In this document: positions 1 to 7,912 of the stretch, piece by piece | Position numbering within the stretch: position 1 is the stretch's first letter | Layout: each line of letters opens with the position of its first letter | Source of the DNA: an uncultured Clostridia bacterium | GTDB lineage: Bacteria > Bacillota > Clostridia > TANB77 > CAG-508 | NCBI GenBank assembly: GCA_947625665.1 | Contig: CANQPF010000005.1 | Location: 1-47,110 of the forward strand | Length of the DNA: 47,110 nucleotides | Reading direction: 5' to 3' | Position numbers and translations under genes: made by a program | Notes under the pieces: generated by a model | Database searches by the model: none | What the model was told of the DNA's origin: nothing | The model's input: the letters and a program-made list of their open reading frames with translations, nothing else

Positions 1-202
1 CAATACATGCGCTCATTGCACTATGTTCACTTTCTACCGCAACAAATTCTGTATCAACTTTTCCATTAGCCACAAATGTTGAAAAATATTGTGGTATTTC
101 TGTTGAAGGTGTAATAGGGAAAGCTGCAACTACATCAGGATTGATTTGTCTCATTGCAACTGCAACTGCTTCATTACCACTTAAACGTTCTCTAATTCCC
201 AT
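1..202 (-). CDS. porA: 2-oxoacid (pyruvate):ferredoxin oxidoreductase, alpha subunit, N-terminal part
   Basis: Partial gene cut by the window edge; only the first 67 residues are visible. They begin MGIRERLSGNEAVAVAM and include AFPITPSTEIPQYF, the conserved YPITPS-type motif of the pyrimidine domain of 2-oxoacid:ferredoxin oxidoreductases, then a VESEHSAM motif typical of the alpha subunit. The enzyme oxidatively decarboxylates a 2-oxoacid to acyl-CoA and reduces ferredoxin in the cytoplasm. The ATG lies just after the porD stop, with a GGAGGGAG ribosome binding site inside the porD end. Family is certain; pyruvate versus branched-chain 2-oxoacid specificity cannot be read from this piece. 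Confidence 0.9.
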   Translation of the reverse strand, partial: MGIRERLSGNEAVAVAMRQINPDVVAAFPITPSTEIPQYFSTFVANGKVDTEFVAVESEHSAMSACI

Positions 203-204
203 CT

Positions 205-501
205 CTATTCTCCCTCCTCTTTCATTTCAATTGCTCCGAAAGGGCACACTTTGGCACATACTCCACACCCTTTGCAATAATCATAATTGAAGTCTGTTCT
301 CTTTTGTTCTTCATTTACTGGTATAGAATCATCTGGGCATACAGGAAAACAAAGTCCGCATTGAGTACATTTTTCAGGAATCCATACTGGACGAGAACTT
401 CTCCAATCGCCTGTCTTAAATTCTCTTGCATTACCAGCATTATAAATATCTCCACCTGGTGTTAATTTTTCCATCGGTGTTGTATTATTAATCTCTGTCA
501 T
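205..501 (-). CDS. porD: 2-oxoacid:ferredoxin oxidoreductase, delta (ferredoxin-like) subunit
   Basis: A 98-residue protein with two classic 4Fe-4S motifs: CTQCGLCFPVCP at about residues 45-56 and CKGCGVCAKVCP at about 76-87. This is the small iron-sulfur subunit that passes electrons from the thiamine-diphosphate centre of the oxidoreductase to ferredoxin. Its start overlaps the porG stop (ATGA, 4 nt) and it is followed within 3 nt by porA, so porG-porD-porA are translationally coupled. The gene order gamma-delta-alpha is the usual one for four-subunit enzymes; the beta subunit should follow just outside the window. Confidence 0.93.
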   Translation of the reverse strand: MTEINNTTPMEKLTPGGDIYNAGNAREFKTGDWRSSRPVWIPEKCTQCGLCFPVCPDDSIPVNEEQKRTDFNYDYCKGCGVCAKVCPFGAIEMKEEGE

Positions 502-1076
502 ACCTTCCTTACCTCCTTTAATGCCATTTCTAAGGCTTTCATATTACCTTCTATTACTTCTGGCTTTTTAGCAAATTTGTGTTTAAATGATCCTTCCATA
601 TCTGCTAAAAGTGCTGAATCAGACATAATTCCAGCAACCTTTACAATTGCTGCCAACATAGGAGTATTAGGAAAATATCTTCCTAATGCTTCTTCTGAAA
701 TTTTTCTAGCATTAATACTGTAAACATTTCCTTGATATCCTTTCAAGTGTTTTCTCAAAGTTTCTGGATCTTTAGTTGTATTAATAACTATAGCTCCTTC
801 TTCTTTAAGCCCTGCTGTTACATCAACACAATCTAATAAGCTATCATCTACCACTACTACATAATCTGGATAATAAATATTGCTATGAACTGTAATAGGT
901 TCATCACTTATTCTGTTATATGCTGTAATAGGCGCTCCCATTCTTTCAGGTCCATATTCTGGAAAACCTTGAATATATTTACCAGTATTAAATGCGGCAT
1001 CAGCTAATAACAAGGATGCTGTTTTTGCACCTTGTCCACCTCTACCATGCCATCTGATTTCTATTAAGTTACTCAT
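498..1076 (-). CDS. porG: 2-oxoacid:ferredoxin oxidoreductase, gamma subunit
   Basis: A 192-residue protein that opens with IEIRWHGRGGQGAKTAS, the hallmark GRGGQG motif of the gamma subunit (POR/KOR gamma domain, which spans the whole protein). In the complex it forms the CoA- and subunit-contact domain of 2-oxoacid:ferredoxin oxidoreductase. Length is normal for the family. It is the first por gene here, 29 nt after a small acidic ORF, and overlaps porD by 4 nt. Assignment to pyruvate rather than 2-oxoisovalerate (vor) is a guess based on the commonest arrangement. Confidence 0.92.
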   Translation of the reverse strand: MSNLIEIRWHGRGGQGAKTASLLLADAAFNTGKYIQGFPEYGPERMGAPITAYNRISDEPITVHSNIYYPDYVVVVDDSLLDCVDVTAGLKEEGAIVINTTKDPETLRKHLKGYQGNVYSINARKISEEALGRYFPNTPMLAAIVKVAGIMSDSALLADMEGSFKHKFAKKPEVIEGNMKALEMALKEVRKV

Positions 1077-1105
1077 CTTTTTGTAGCCTCCTTTTTTATT
1101 TTTGT

Positions 1106-1348
1106 CTAATTTTCGTCAATCTTTTCATTATTGTCTTCAGTATTATTTTCATCTTTTCTGTCATTTTCTTTTACTTCTTTATGCACAATTGACATTTCTT
1201 TTGGGACAATTATATTTTTAGGTTTATTTTCAGTTGTATCTTCTGGTATAGCATCATTTAAATGTTCATATGCCGGAGAAATATCTAGTTCTGTCCCATC
1301 TCCGTTAACAACTTCTAATTCTTTTCTTTCATCATTTTCTTCATTCAT
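1106..1348 (-). CDS. small acidic hypothetical protein
   Basis: An 80-residue, very hydrophilic protein rich in Glu, Asp, Asn and Lys, with no membrane segment, no cysteine and no recognisable motif. The last 30 residues are almost entirely charged, so it is probably disordered. A strong AGGAGGGG ribosome binding site sits about 7 nt before the ATG, which favours real translation. It lies between the flippase-like gene and porG in the same direction, so it is probably co-transcribed with the por genes. I do not recognise it and propose no function. The plus-strand frame over the same bases is an AT-rich shadow. Confidence 0.6.
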   Translation of the reverse strand: MNEENDERKELEVVNGDGTELDISPAYEHLNDAIPEDTTENKPKNIIVPKEMSIVHKEVKENDRKDENNTEDNNEKIDEN

Positions 1349-1425
1349 CCTGTAGCCCCTCCTATTTTCAATTTTTAATTAAATATATCCTATTATATAT
1401 GAATAAAATATACAAATTAGATTTT

Positions 1426-2508
1426 CTAGTTTGTTTCTTTAACCGTCCTTTTAGTAATTTTTCCTTTAGTAGGAATAAGGAATAATGCTCCTATTAAAAT
1501 TGGTAAATAGAAAGTATATATTCTCCAAAATAGTATTGACATATTTAATGTTCCTTCTTTAAATACTGAATTAAATAATATTGAAAAACCACCTTCTGCA
1601 CCAAGTCCAGAACCTGGTGTCGGTATGAATAGCATTATCAATAGTAAAAATGCTTGTATTGGTATTATTCCCCAGAAACTAACTCCTGAATTTCCGAAAG
1701 CTTTGTAAACCATATAAGTTATAGAATAATAAGCCATGCTTTGGATAACAGCTATAATAAACATTGATAATACCATTTTCTTTTCTGACTTTATTATTTG
1801 GAATTGCTCTGAAAAATTATCAATACTTTTATTCATTTTTTCTATTCTTTCTTCTTTATGTTTTACTATATGAATTTTTGCAAGAAATTTTATTATTGGT
1901 GTTGTTATTGCTATAACAATTTTTTTATTTATTCCCATTAAAATTACTGCAATTATTGCTATTATATTAATCAAAAATCCTAATATCGTCACCCATAGGT
2001 AGTTTTGCATTAAATTAAAAAAGAAGCTAAGCTGAAATAATATTACTACAATTGTTGATATTACTAATGCTGACTGATTAATAATAAACTTAATGGCTAA
2101 AGCTGAAATAGAGTCACTCGCTCTCTTTCCCGTCTTTGTCAATTCATAAGCTTGCATAGGTTGTCCACCTGATGAGAATGGCGTTATATTGTCAAACAAT
2201 AAGCCTATCATTCCGACTTTAATAGAATTGGTTAAAGGTTGATCTTTATACATTTTCTTTATAGGAATATGTAAATTTAATGCATTGCAAAACCAATGTA
2301 TCAATAAACATACTACTCCCCCTGCTACCCATCTATAATCTACTTGCTTTAATAAACTTATTATATTATCAATTCCATCTACATATATCATATATAAAAG
2401 CAATCCTATACATATGACAGCTATTATTACTAAATTTATTACTGTTACTTTTTTATTCGCTGGTTTAGCTTCCTCTTGCTTTTCTAGCTCGCTTCTTATA
2501 TCTTCCAT
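1426..2508 (-). CDS. flippase-like integral membrane protein (lysylphosphatidylglycerol synthase TM region / UPF0104 family)
   Basis: A 360-residue protein with a charged N-terminus and about eight hydrophobic segments, starting with one at residues 22-43. The stretch FDNITPFSSGGQPMQAYEL at about 104-122 and the PTPGSGLGAEGGFS motif near 295-308 are typical of the YbhN/AglD/LPG-synthase membrane domain family. There is no soluble aminoacyl-transfer domain, so it is a flippase-like member, not a complete MprF. Its role is probably transport or modification of a lipid-linked substrate in the cytoplasmic membrane; the substrate is unknown. It starts 14 nt after the ferredoxin gene with a TAGGAG ribosome binding site and so belongs to the same operon. 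Confidence 0.8.
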   Translation of the reverse strand: MEDIRSELEKQEEAKPANKKVTVINLVIIAVICIGLLLYMIYVDGIDNIISLLKQVDYRWVAGGVVCLLIHWFCNALNLHIPIKKMYKDQPLTNSIKVGMIGLLFDNITPFSSGGQPMQAYELTKTGKRASDSISALAIKFIINQSALVISTIVVILFQLSFFFNLMQNYLWVTILGFLINIIAIIAVILMGINKKIVIAITTPIIKFLAKIHIVKHKEERIEKMNKSIDNFSEQFQIIKSEKKMVLSMFIIAVIQSMAYYSITYMVYKAFGNSGVSFWGIIPIQAFLLLIMLFIPTPGSGLGAEGGFSILFNSVFKEGTLNMSILFWRIYTFYLPILIGALFLIPTKGKITKRTVKETN

Positions 2509-2522
2509 ATTATACTCCTATT

Positions 2523-2693
2523 TTATTCTGCTTCTGGTGCTTCAACAGGACAAACTCCTGCGCAAGTTCCACATGCTATACAAACAGATTCATCTATTTC
2601 ATATTTTGAATCTCCTTGTGATATACATTGCACTGGACATTGTGCTGCACATGCTCCACATGATATGCATTTATCAGTTATTTTATATGCCAT
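2523..2693 (-). CDS. 2[4Fe-4S] ferredoxin
   Basis: A clostridial-type ferredoxin of 56 residues with two 4Fe-4S motifs, CISCGACAAQCP and CIACGTCAGVCP, and the pseudo-twofold repeat typical of the family. It is the low-potential electron carrier that would take electrons from the oxidoreductase encoded downstream. I chose the ATG before AYKITDKC because AGGTGG lies 8 nt upstream; an upstream GTG would overlap that ribosome binding site. The start overlaps the end of ricT by 11 nt, so the two are coupled. Confidence 0.93.
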   Translation of the reverse strand: MAYKITDKCISCGACAAQCPVQCISQGDSKYEIDESVCIACGTCAGVCPVEAPEAE

Positions 2694-3612
2694 CGTCTTC
2701 ACCACCTTTCACTTCTTGTTTCTCAAGCTTTTCTAGTCTTTCTAATTCTTCTAGTTCTTCTTCATTATCTATTTCTTCTTGAGTTGGCTCTTCTTTTTCT
2801 ACATCTTTTATAACTTTAACATCTTTTGCATTATATTTTCTGAATAAATATCCATCTCCATCTTTAATTTTCACTCTAACAATTTCTTTAAGTGTTTCAA
2901 TAGAATCTATTTCTCCTTCTCCTTCTTCTGTTTCTACAATGGCTCCAACTTTTGGTAATCGTTTCAACTTTTCTTCATATACATCACTTTCATATTTTAA
3001 ACAACACATTAATCTTCCACAACTGCCTGAAATTTTATATTGATTTAATGAAAGATTTTGTTCTTTTGCCATTTTTATTGAAACTGTTTCAAAATCATTT
3101 AAAAAACTACAACAGCATAATTCTCTTCCACATACACCATTTCCACCAATTCTTTTTACTTGATCTCTTACACCTATTTGTCTTAATTCTATTCTTGTCT
3201 TATAAATTGCTGCTAAGTCTTTTACTAATTCTCTAAAGTCAATTCTTTCATCTGCTGTAAAATAAAATAACACTTTACTATTGTCAAATTTATATTCAAC
3301 ATCAATTAAATTCATATCTAATTTATGCTCTTTTATCTTTTTGACACAAACTTTAAAGGCATCTTTTTCTATCTTCTTACATTCTTCATAATGTTTGATG
3401 TCTTTAGCATTTGCTTTTCTAATTACTTTTTTCAAAGGTGCAACAATTTTATCTTCTTCGACAGTTCTATTATCAATCATTACTGTTCCTAATTCTTCAC
3501 CTTGAACTGTCTCTACAACAACCTTATCTCCTTTTTTTACTTCAATATTTTCTGGATTAAAAAAATATATCTTTCCTACTTTTTTAAATCTTACTCCTAT
3601 TATGCTTTTCAA
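2683..3612 (-). CDS. ricT: PSP1-domain protein, RicT (YaaT) type
   Basis: A PSP1-domain protein related to B. subtilis RicT/YaaT, part of a cysteine-rich complex that affects RNase Y maturation, sporulation and competence. The sequence shows the N-terminal GVRFKKVGKIYFF and the cysteine cluster GNGVCGRELCCCSF followed by GSCGRLMCCLKYE, which in the family help bind iron-sulfur clusters. The C-terminal 30 residues are a Glu-rich tail. I chose a TTG start: the holB end supplies GGAGGG 7 nt upstream, TTGA overlaps the holB stop by 4 nt, and the product begins directly at the conserved KSIIGVRF. The longer ORF to an upstream ATG would overlap holB by 46 nt. The neighbour holB is the usual partner in Firmicutes. 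Confidence 0.88.
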   Translation of the reverse strand: MKSIIGVRFKKVGKIYFFNPENIEVKKGDKVVVETVQGEELGTVMIDNRTVEEDKIVAPLKKVIRKANAKDIKHYEECKKIEKDAFKVCVKKIKEHKLDMNLIDVEYKFDNSKVLFYFTADERIDFRELVKDLAAIYKTRIELRQIGVRDQVKRIGGNGVCGRELCCCSFLNDFETVSIKMAKEQNLSLNQYKISGSCGRLMCCLKYESDVYEEKLKRLPKVGAIVETEEGEGEIDSIETLKEIVRVKIKDGDGYLFRKYNAKDVKVIKDVEKEEPTQEEIDNEEELEELERLEKLEKQEVKGGEDDGI

Positions 3613-4499
3613 TTTACTTCCCTCCATATGTTCCATAACATATTGTCTATACACATATCATAATTTCCATTTTGTTTTAATCTATTTTTAGTATCCTCTA
3701 CTACCGAAATACAATTTGTATATTGATAATCTGTTTTTGCTTTATTTATTAATAATGTATTAATATACTCTAATATCTTTTGTATTTCTTCCTTTGATTG
3801 ATATAATTCTTCAGCTTTATTTATGAAATCTATCAATTCTAATTTATCTATTTTTTCTATAAGTGAATTTATGTTTTCGTAAATTTCTCTTTTGTCTTTT
3901 AATTCTAATGCCTTAGCTATACTTCCTTGAAACATATCTAACATCGTCTGAGTAACTTCTATTTGATAATTCTCTTTTAAATACATCATCATTTCTTTAT
4001 CTGATATTGGATTAAAATGTATACTCATACATCTTGATTTTATAGTACTTAAAAAAGCATTTTCATTTGTTCCAATAAGTATAATAGTAACAAATTCAGG
4101 GGGCTCTTCTAAAGTTTTTAACAAACAGTTTTGTGCTTCAATTGTCATCTTATCTGCATCATCAATTATATATATTTTATTATTTGATATAATCGGTTTT
4201 TCTTGTACTTTTGATTGCATTTCTCTAATTTGATTTATTTTTATTGCATTACCATCAGGTTGAATCAAAGTAAAATCAGGATTGTTGTCTGTATCAAACT
4301 CTATGCAGGATTTACAATCATTACAGTATTGATTTTCATTCTTTGTGCATAAAAGAATTTTGCTGAATTCTTTAGCTATTAATTTTTTCCCTATTCCGTC
4401 TATTCCCACAAACAAATAGCTGTGTGATGTTTTTTTATTTTTTACTGTATTGATTAATAATTTTTTTACTTTTATATTTCCTACAATATTTTCAAACAT
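3609..4499 (-). CDS. holB: DNA polymerase III delta' subunit
   Basis: A 296-residue clamp-loader subunit of the AAA+ fold. It shows a P-loop variant GIDGIGKK near residue 32-39, a zinc-binding cluster with CTKNENQYCNDCKSC at about 51-65, a DDADKMT Walker B-like segment near 113, and the SRC sensor motif (IKSRC) near 155. With DnaX it opens the beta clamp during replication. Length fits the family. An AGGAG ribosome binding site lies 5 nt before the ATG. It starts 14 nt after lepB and overlaps ricT by 4 nt. Confidence 0.9.
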   Translation of the reverse strand: MFENIVGNIKVKKLLINTVKNKKTSHSYLFVGIDGIGKKLIAKEFSKILLCTKNENQYCNDCKSCIEFDTDNNPDFTLIQPDGNAIKINQIREMQSKVQEKPIISNNKIYIIDDADKMTIEAQNCLLKTLEEPPEFVTIILIGTNENAFLSTIKSRCMSIHFNPISDKEMMMYLKENYQIEVTQTMLDMFQGSIAKALELKDKREIYENINSLIEKIDKLELIDFINKAEELYQSKEEIQKILEYINTLLINKAKTDYQYTNCISVVEDTKNRLKQNGNYDMCIDNMLWNIWREVN

Positions 4500-4513
4500 C
4501 CTATCTCCTACTT

Positions 4514-5281
4514 TTAATCAATTTTGCCAAATAAGTTTAATGGCCAAATTCTAATTGCTACCGTACTTTCAATTTTCTTTAAAGGAACACATCCAAAAGC
4601 TCTACAATCTGTACTATGATTTCTGTTGTCTCCCATTGCAAATACAGTATTTTCTGGAACTATAAAGTCATCAAATCCTATTGTTGCTCCTGCTCCTGAA
4701 ATATCAGTAACAACTCCTTCTTGTATATAATCTTCCTTCATTTCTTCTCCATTTATAAATACTTTGCCTTCTTTTATTTCTACATGTTCTCCTGGCAATG
4801 CTATGACTCTTTTTATATAACTTCTCTTTCCTATTTCAAGAAAATTATTTATAAACCAATCTACTCCATATAAATCTTCATATTGAGCTACTGGATTTTT
4901 TAAATCTATTTCAGATGAATTGTATGTTATTTTATCTGGCTCCTCAAAAGTTATAATATCGCCACGCTTTGGCAATGTTTTAGTTGTTCTTCCCCACCTA
5001 TTCAACCATAACCTTTGGTTAGGTTGTAGTGTTGGAAACATTGACTCTTGTTTTACTATTGTAGGGGTTCCTATATAATATCTAAAAAATACTGCTAAAA
5101 CAACTGCTATAATTATGCAATATATCCATTCAAACATATCTTTAAAAAATCCCTTTTTTTTATTTTCTTTTTTCTCGTTTGAAGTTCCTTCTTTTTCATT
5201 TTCTTTTCTTTCTTCTAAAGTTTCTTCTTCTTTTTTAACATTTTCAACTTTATCTTCTGATTTTTTATTTTCTTCCTTCAC
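4514..5281 (-). CDS. lepB: type I signal peptidase
   Basis: A 255-residue S26-family signal peptidase. A long, highly charged cytoplasmic N-terminus (about 45 residues, mostly Lys and Glu) precedes one membrane segment, WIYCIIIAVVLAVFFRYYI. The catalytic serine is in ESMFPTLQ, the general-base lysine in KRVIALPGE, and box E is MGDNRNHSTDCRAFG. It cleaves signal peptides of exported proteins, such as the large surface protein in this window, on the outer face of the membrane. The start is GTG, with GGAG 7 nt upstream. It has its own promoter overlapping the stop codon of the preceding kinase gene. Confidence 0.93.
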   Translation of the reverse strand: MKEENKKSEDKVENVKKEEETLEERKENEKEGTSNEKKENKKKGFFKDMFEWIYCIIIAVVLAVFFRYYIGTPTIVKQESMFPTLQPNQRLWLNRWGRTTKTLPKRGDIITFEEPDKITYNSSEIDLKNPVAQYEDLYGVDWFINNFLEIGKRSYIKRVIALPGEHVEIKEGKVFINGEEMKEDYIQEGVVTDISGAGATIGFDDFIVPENTVFAMGDNRNHSTDCRAFGCVPLKKIESTVAIRIWPLNLFGKID

Positions 5282-5326
5282 AACATATCTCCTTTTTCAA
5301 TAATAACTTTAGATCTACTCCTAGCA

Positions 5327-5355
5327 ATTATACATCATTTATTTATTTTTTTCAA
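5327..5355 (-). promoter_or_regulatory. sigma-A-type promoter for lepB-holB-ricT operon
   Basis: On the minus strand TTGAAA (-35) and TATAAT (-10) are separated by exactly 17 nt. The -35 overlaps the stop codon of the histidine kinase gene; the -10 is about 46 nt before the lepB GTG. Good consensus match; function inferred. Confidence 0.7.
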
Positions 5356-6755
5356 TTACTTTTAGTTGGAATACGTACTACGACTTCTGTCCCTTGTCCT
5401 ACTACACTTTTTATATCTATACTTCCACCATTTTTGTCTAGAATTTCTTTTGCTATAGATAATCCAAGTCCTGTTCCTCCCATTTCTCTCGTTCTAGCTT
5501 TATCAACTCTATAAAATCTCTCAAATATTCTATTCAAATCTTTTTCAGGTATTCCTATTCCATTATCAAATATTTTAATATACGCATCATTATATACGAA
5601 TCCTACATATATTTTTATTTCTCCACCTTCTTTAGTATATTTTATACTATTTGTTAATATATTCAGTACTACTCTTTCAATATCATATTTATTAGCATAT
5701 ACAGGTGGAACATCAGCTGTAACAAAACAATCTACAGTATGATTTTTCTTTTTTATTTCTATTGCTAATTTGTCTTGGCATTTTTTTACTAAATCCCCTA
5801 AATCAAATTGGTCTTTTTGAGTATTTCTACTACTATTATTATCATATCTTGAAAGAGTTAGTAAATCTGTTACCAATCTTGCCATTCTTCTTGCCTCTGT
5901 AGCAATTACATTTAAAAATTTCTGTTGAGTTTCTTTATCATAATCTCCTTCTAATAAAGTATCTGCATATCCCATTATTGATGTTATAGGAGTTTTTAAT
6001 TCATGAGATACATCAGCTACAAATTCTTGTCTAACTTCATCTAATTTAACATGTTCTGTTATATCTTGAACAACTGCTATTACACCATCTGGTCTATCTT
6101 CTTCATTTTTAAAAGGTGCAAAAAACACATTTACATATTTATCGTCTACTTGTATTCTTTGTTCTGTTGATGTCCAATTTTCTAAATATATGATTTTTTC
6201 CATATTTATATCTAATTTAAATTTAGAAAATATATCATCAAATGTGTTATCTTCAGGTCTTATACTTAAGAAATTCTTTGCTGCTGGGTTTATTAATATA
6301 ATTTCACCTTCCATATTAAATGCTATAATTCCATCAGTCATATGTAGCAAAATAGTTTCTATTTGATTCTTTTGAGTAGACACTTCTCTAAGTTTTTCAT
6401 TTAATTCTTTTGTCATAATTCCTAATATATCATCAAGTTTCTCTGTTTCATTCTTTTTCCTTAATTTTCTTTCTTTGTCTTGACCTGATATTTTTTCTGC
6501 ACTTTTTATTAATTTATCTTTTGGATATATTATAAATTTTGATAAAAATATTCCTATAAAAGCTCCTATCACTACAAATGATATAGAGGCAATCGCTATT
6601 GCTGTAATCATGTTTGATTGTATATCTTCAATTACTTTTGTAGTCAAATTTACTTGCTCTAACTGTCTTGTAAAAAACATCACAAGTACTGCAATTGTGA
6701 TTATTCCTGCTAAAAAGTACATAAACATTATTTTTCTTTTGACATTACGTATCAT
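5352..6755 (-). CDS. membrane sensor histidine kinase (PhoR/WalK-like)
   Basis: A 467-residue two-component sensor. Two membrane segments (about residues 10-27 and 50-73) enclose a short extracellular loop of roughly 25 residues; then come a HAMP-like linker, a PAS domain (about 125-235), the phosphoacceptor VSHELKTPITS (about 246-256), the N box NILTNSIKYT, the G1 box DNGIGIP and the G2 box GGTGLGLSIAKEI. Autophosphorylation at the His would be followed by transfer to a response regulator. No regulator is adjacent; an OmpR-type regulator at 34864-35595 is the only candidate partner in the window. The ATG has AGAGGATG upstream and lies 17 nt after murG, so it is transcribed with the dcw genes, which hints at envelope sensing. 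Confidence 0.9.
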   Translation of the reverse strand: MIRNVKRKIMFMYFLAGIITIAVLVMFFTRQLEQVNLTTKVIEDIQSNMITAIAIASISFVVIGAFIGIFLSKFIIYPKDKLIKSAEKISGQDKERKLRKKNETEKLDDILGIMTKELNEKLREVSTQKNQIETILLHMTDGIIAFNMEGEIILINPAAKNFLSIRPEDNTFDDIFSKFKLDINMEKIIYLENWTSTEQRIQVDDKYVNVFFAPFKNEEDRPDGVIAVVQDITEHVKLDEVRQEFVADVSHELKTPITSIMGYADTLLEGDYDKETQQKFLNVIATEARRMARLVTDLLTLSRYDNNSSRNTQKDQFDLGDLVKKCQDKLAIEIKKKNHTVDCFVTADVPPVYANKYDIERVVLNILTNSIKYTKEGGEIKIYVGFVYNDAYIKIFDNGIGIPEKDLNRIFERFYRVDKARTREMGGTGLGLSIAKEILDKNGGSIDIKSVVGQGTEVVVRIPTKSN

Positions 6756-6772
6756 CTTTTCATCCTCTTTTT

Positions 6773-7889
6773 TTATTTTATAAGTTCTTTGATTTCTTTA
6801 TAAATCTTTCCTTCTACATCTTTAGTTGATATCTTAAATGCATTTTTTGACATTTGGTTTTCTTTTTCTTTATTTAATATAATATTTTCAATATTATTAT
6901 TTAATTTATTTGCTTCCAATTCATTGTTTAAAATTATATTTGCAGCTCCAACTTTTTCTAATGCTTTTGCATTGTACAATTGATGATCCCCACTAACATT
7001 TGGCAATGGAATTAAAATAGAAGGTTTTGCTAAATTTGCTATTTCTGTTACAGTCATAGCACCACTTCTTGCAATAATTAAATTAGAAATATTCATTATT
7101 TCTTCCATATTATATATGTAAGGAACTATTTTAGTATTCTCAATATTATTAACATCAATACTTTTATTCTGTAATTGCTCTTTTATTTTATCAAATTGTT
7201 TTGGTCCTGTCGCCCAAATAATTTGATATTTCTTATTCAATTTCTTTTCTATAATATCAACAATTGCTTCATTTATTTTTTGTGCTCCTTGACTTCCTCC
7301 AAAAATTAGTACTATTGGCTTTAATAAATTTAAATCTAATTCTTTTACTATTTTTTCTTTTTCAGATATAGTGTATTCTTTTTTTTGTATTTTTACAGGA
7401 GTTCCTGTATATACAATTTTTTTTGCATTAGGTATTCTAGATTTTGCATCTTCAAATGATACTAAAATTTTATCTGTTTTTTTAGCTAACATTTTTACTG
7501 CTTTTCCAGGGAAAGCGTTACTTTCATGTAAAACGGTTGGTATGCCCAACTTATGTGCTCCAGTAATAGTTGCTCCACAAATATATCCTCCTGTTCCTAT
7601 TACTACATCTGGATTAAAATTCTTTATTATTTTTTTTGCTTCTCCAAATCCTTTTAATGTTTTAAACATTTTTTTTATATTTTTTATAGATAACTTCTTA
7701 CTAAGGCCGATATGCGTCGATTGTCTTTAGCTCATACCCCGCTCTTGGAACCAAATCATTTTCCAATCTAGTTTTTGTACCTATAAATATTATTTCTGAA
7801 TCTTTCTCTTCTTCCTTTATCTTATTAGCTATCGCTAAACCTGGGTTAATGTGCCCCGCAGTACCTGCTGCTGCTATTATTACTCTCAT
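6773..7889 (-). CDS. murG: MurG glycosyltransferase, read through a +1 frameshift at CGG
   Basis: MurG transfers GlcNAc from UDP-GlcNAc to lipid I, making lipid II at the inner face of the membrane; it is essential. The gene is in two frames: 7701-7889 encodes the N-terminus (MRVIIAAAGTAGHINPG, with the GTAGH substrate loop) ending IDAYR-P-stop, and 6773-7669 encodes the rest, with IGTGGYICG, LIFGGSQGAQ and ARSGAMTVTE. Translating upstream of the second ATG in its own frame gives GLSKKLSIKNIKK, exactly the expected MurG sequence, so the two frames join at TAT-C-GGC with one extra C at 7709. Skipping it restores 371 residues, a normal length. The skipped triplet is an in-frame CGG. It sits between ftsW and the kinase gene. 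A pseudogene is unlikely because the rest is intact and no other murG is present in the cluster. Confidence 0.88.
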
Positions 7890-7912
7890 AAAATTCTTCC
7901 CTTCTTTTATTA

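Noticed and set aside
1131..1355. Plus-strand Ser/Phe-rich ORF
   Set aside because: Antisense of the small acidic gene, which has a strong ribosome binding site; Ser/Phe/Leu-rich frames are the usual shadow of Glu/Lys-rich genes.
2414..2782. Plus-strand ORF of 122 residues over the ferredoxin gene
   Set aside because: Antisense to ferredoxin and its neighbours, with a low-complexity Ser tail mirroring the Glu-rich end of ricT.
7707..7709. CGG reassigned to another amino acid (such as Trp or Gln, as reported in other lineages)
   Set aside because: A reassigned codon would keep the zero frame open, but at all four sites the zero frame stops soon after and homology continues in +1.
6773..7889. 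murG as a pseudogene (also PBP and cwlD)
   Set aside because: All catalytic motifs are intact on both sides, each break is one identical base change, no other decay is visible, and MurG is essential.
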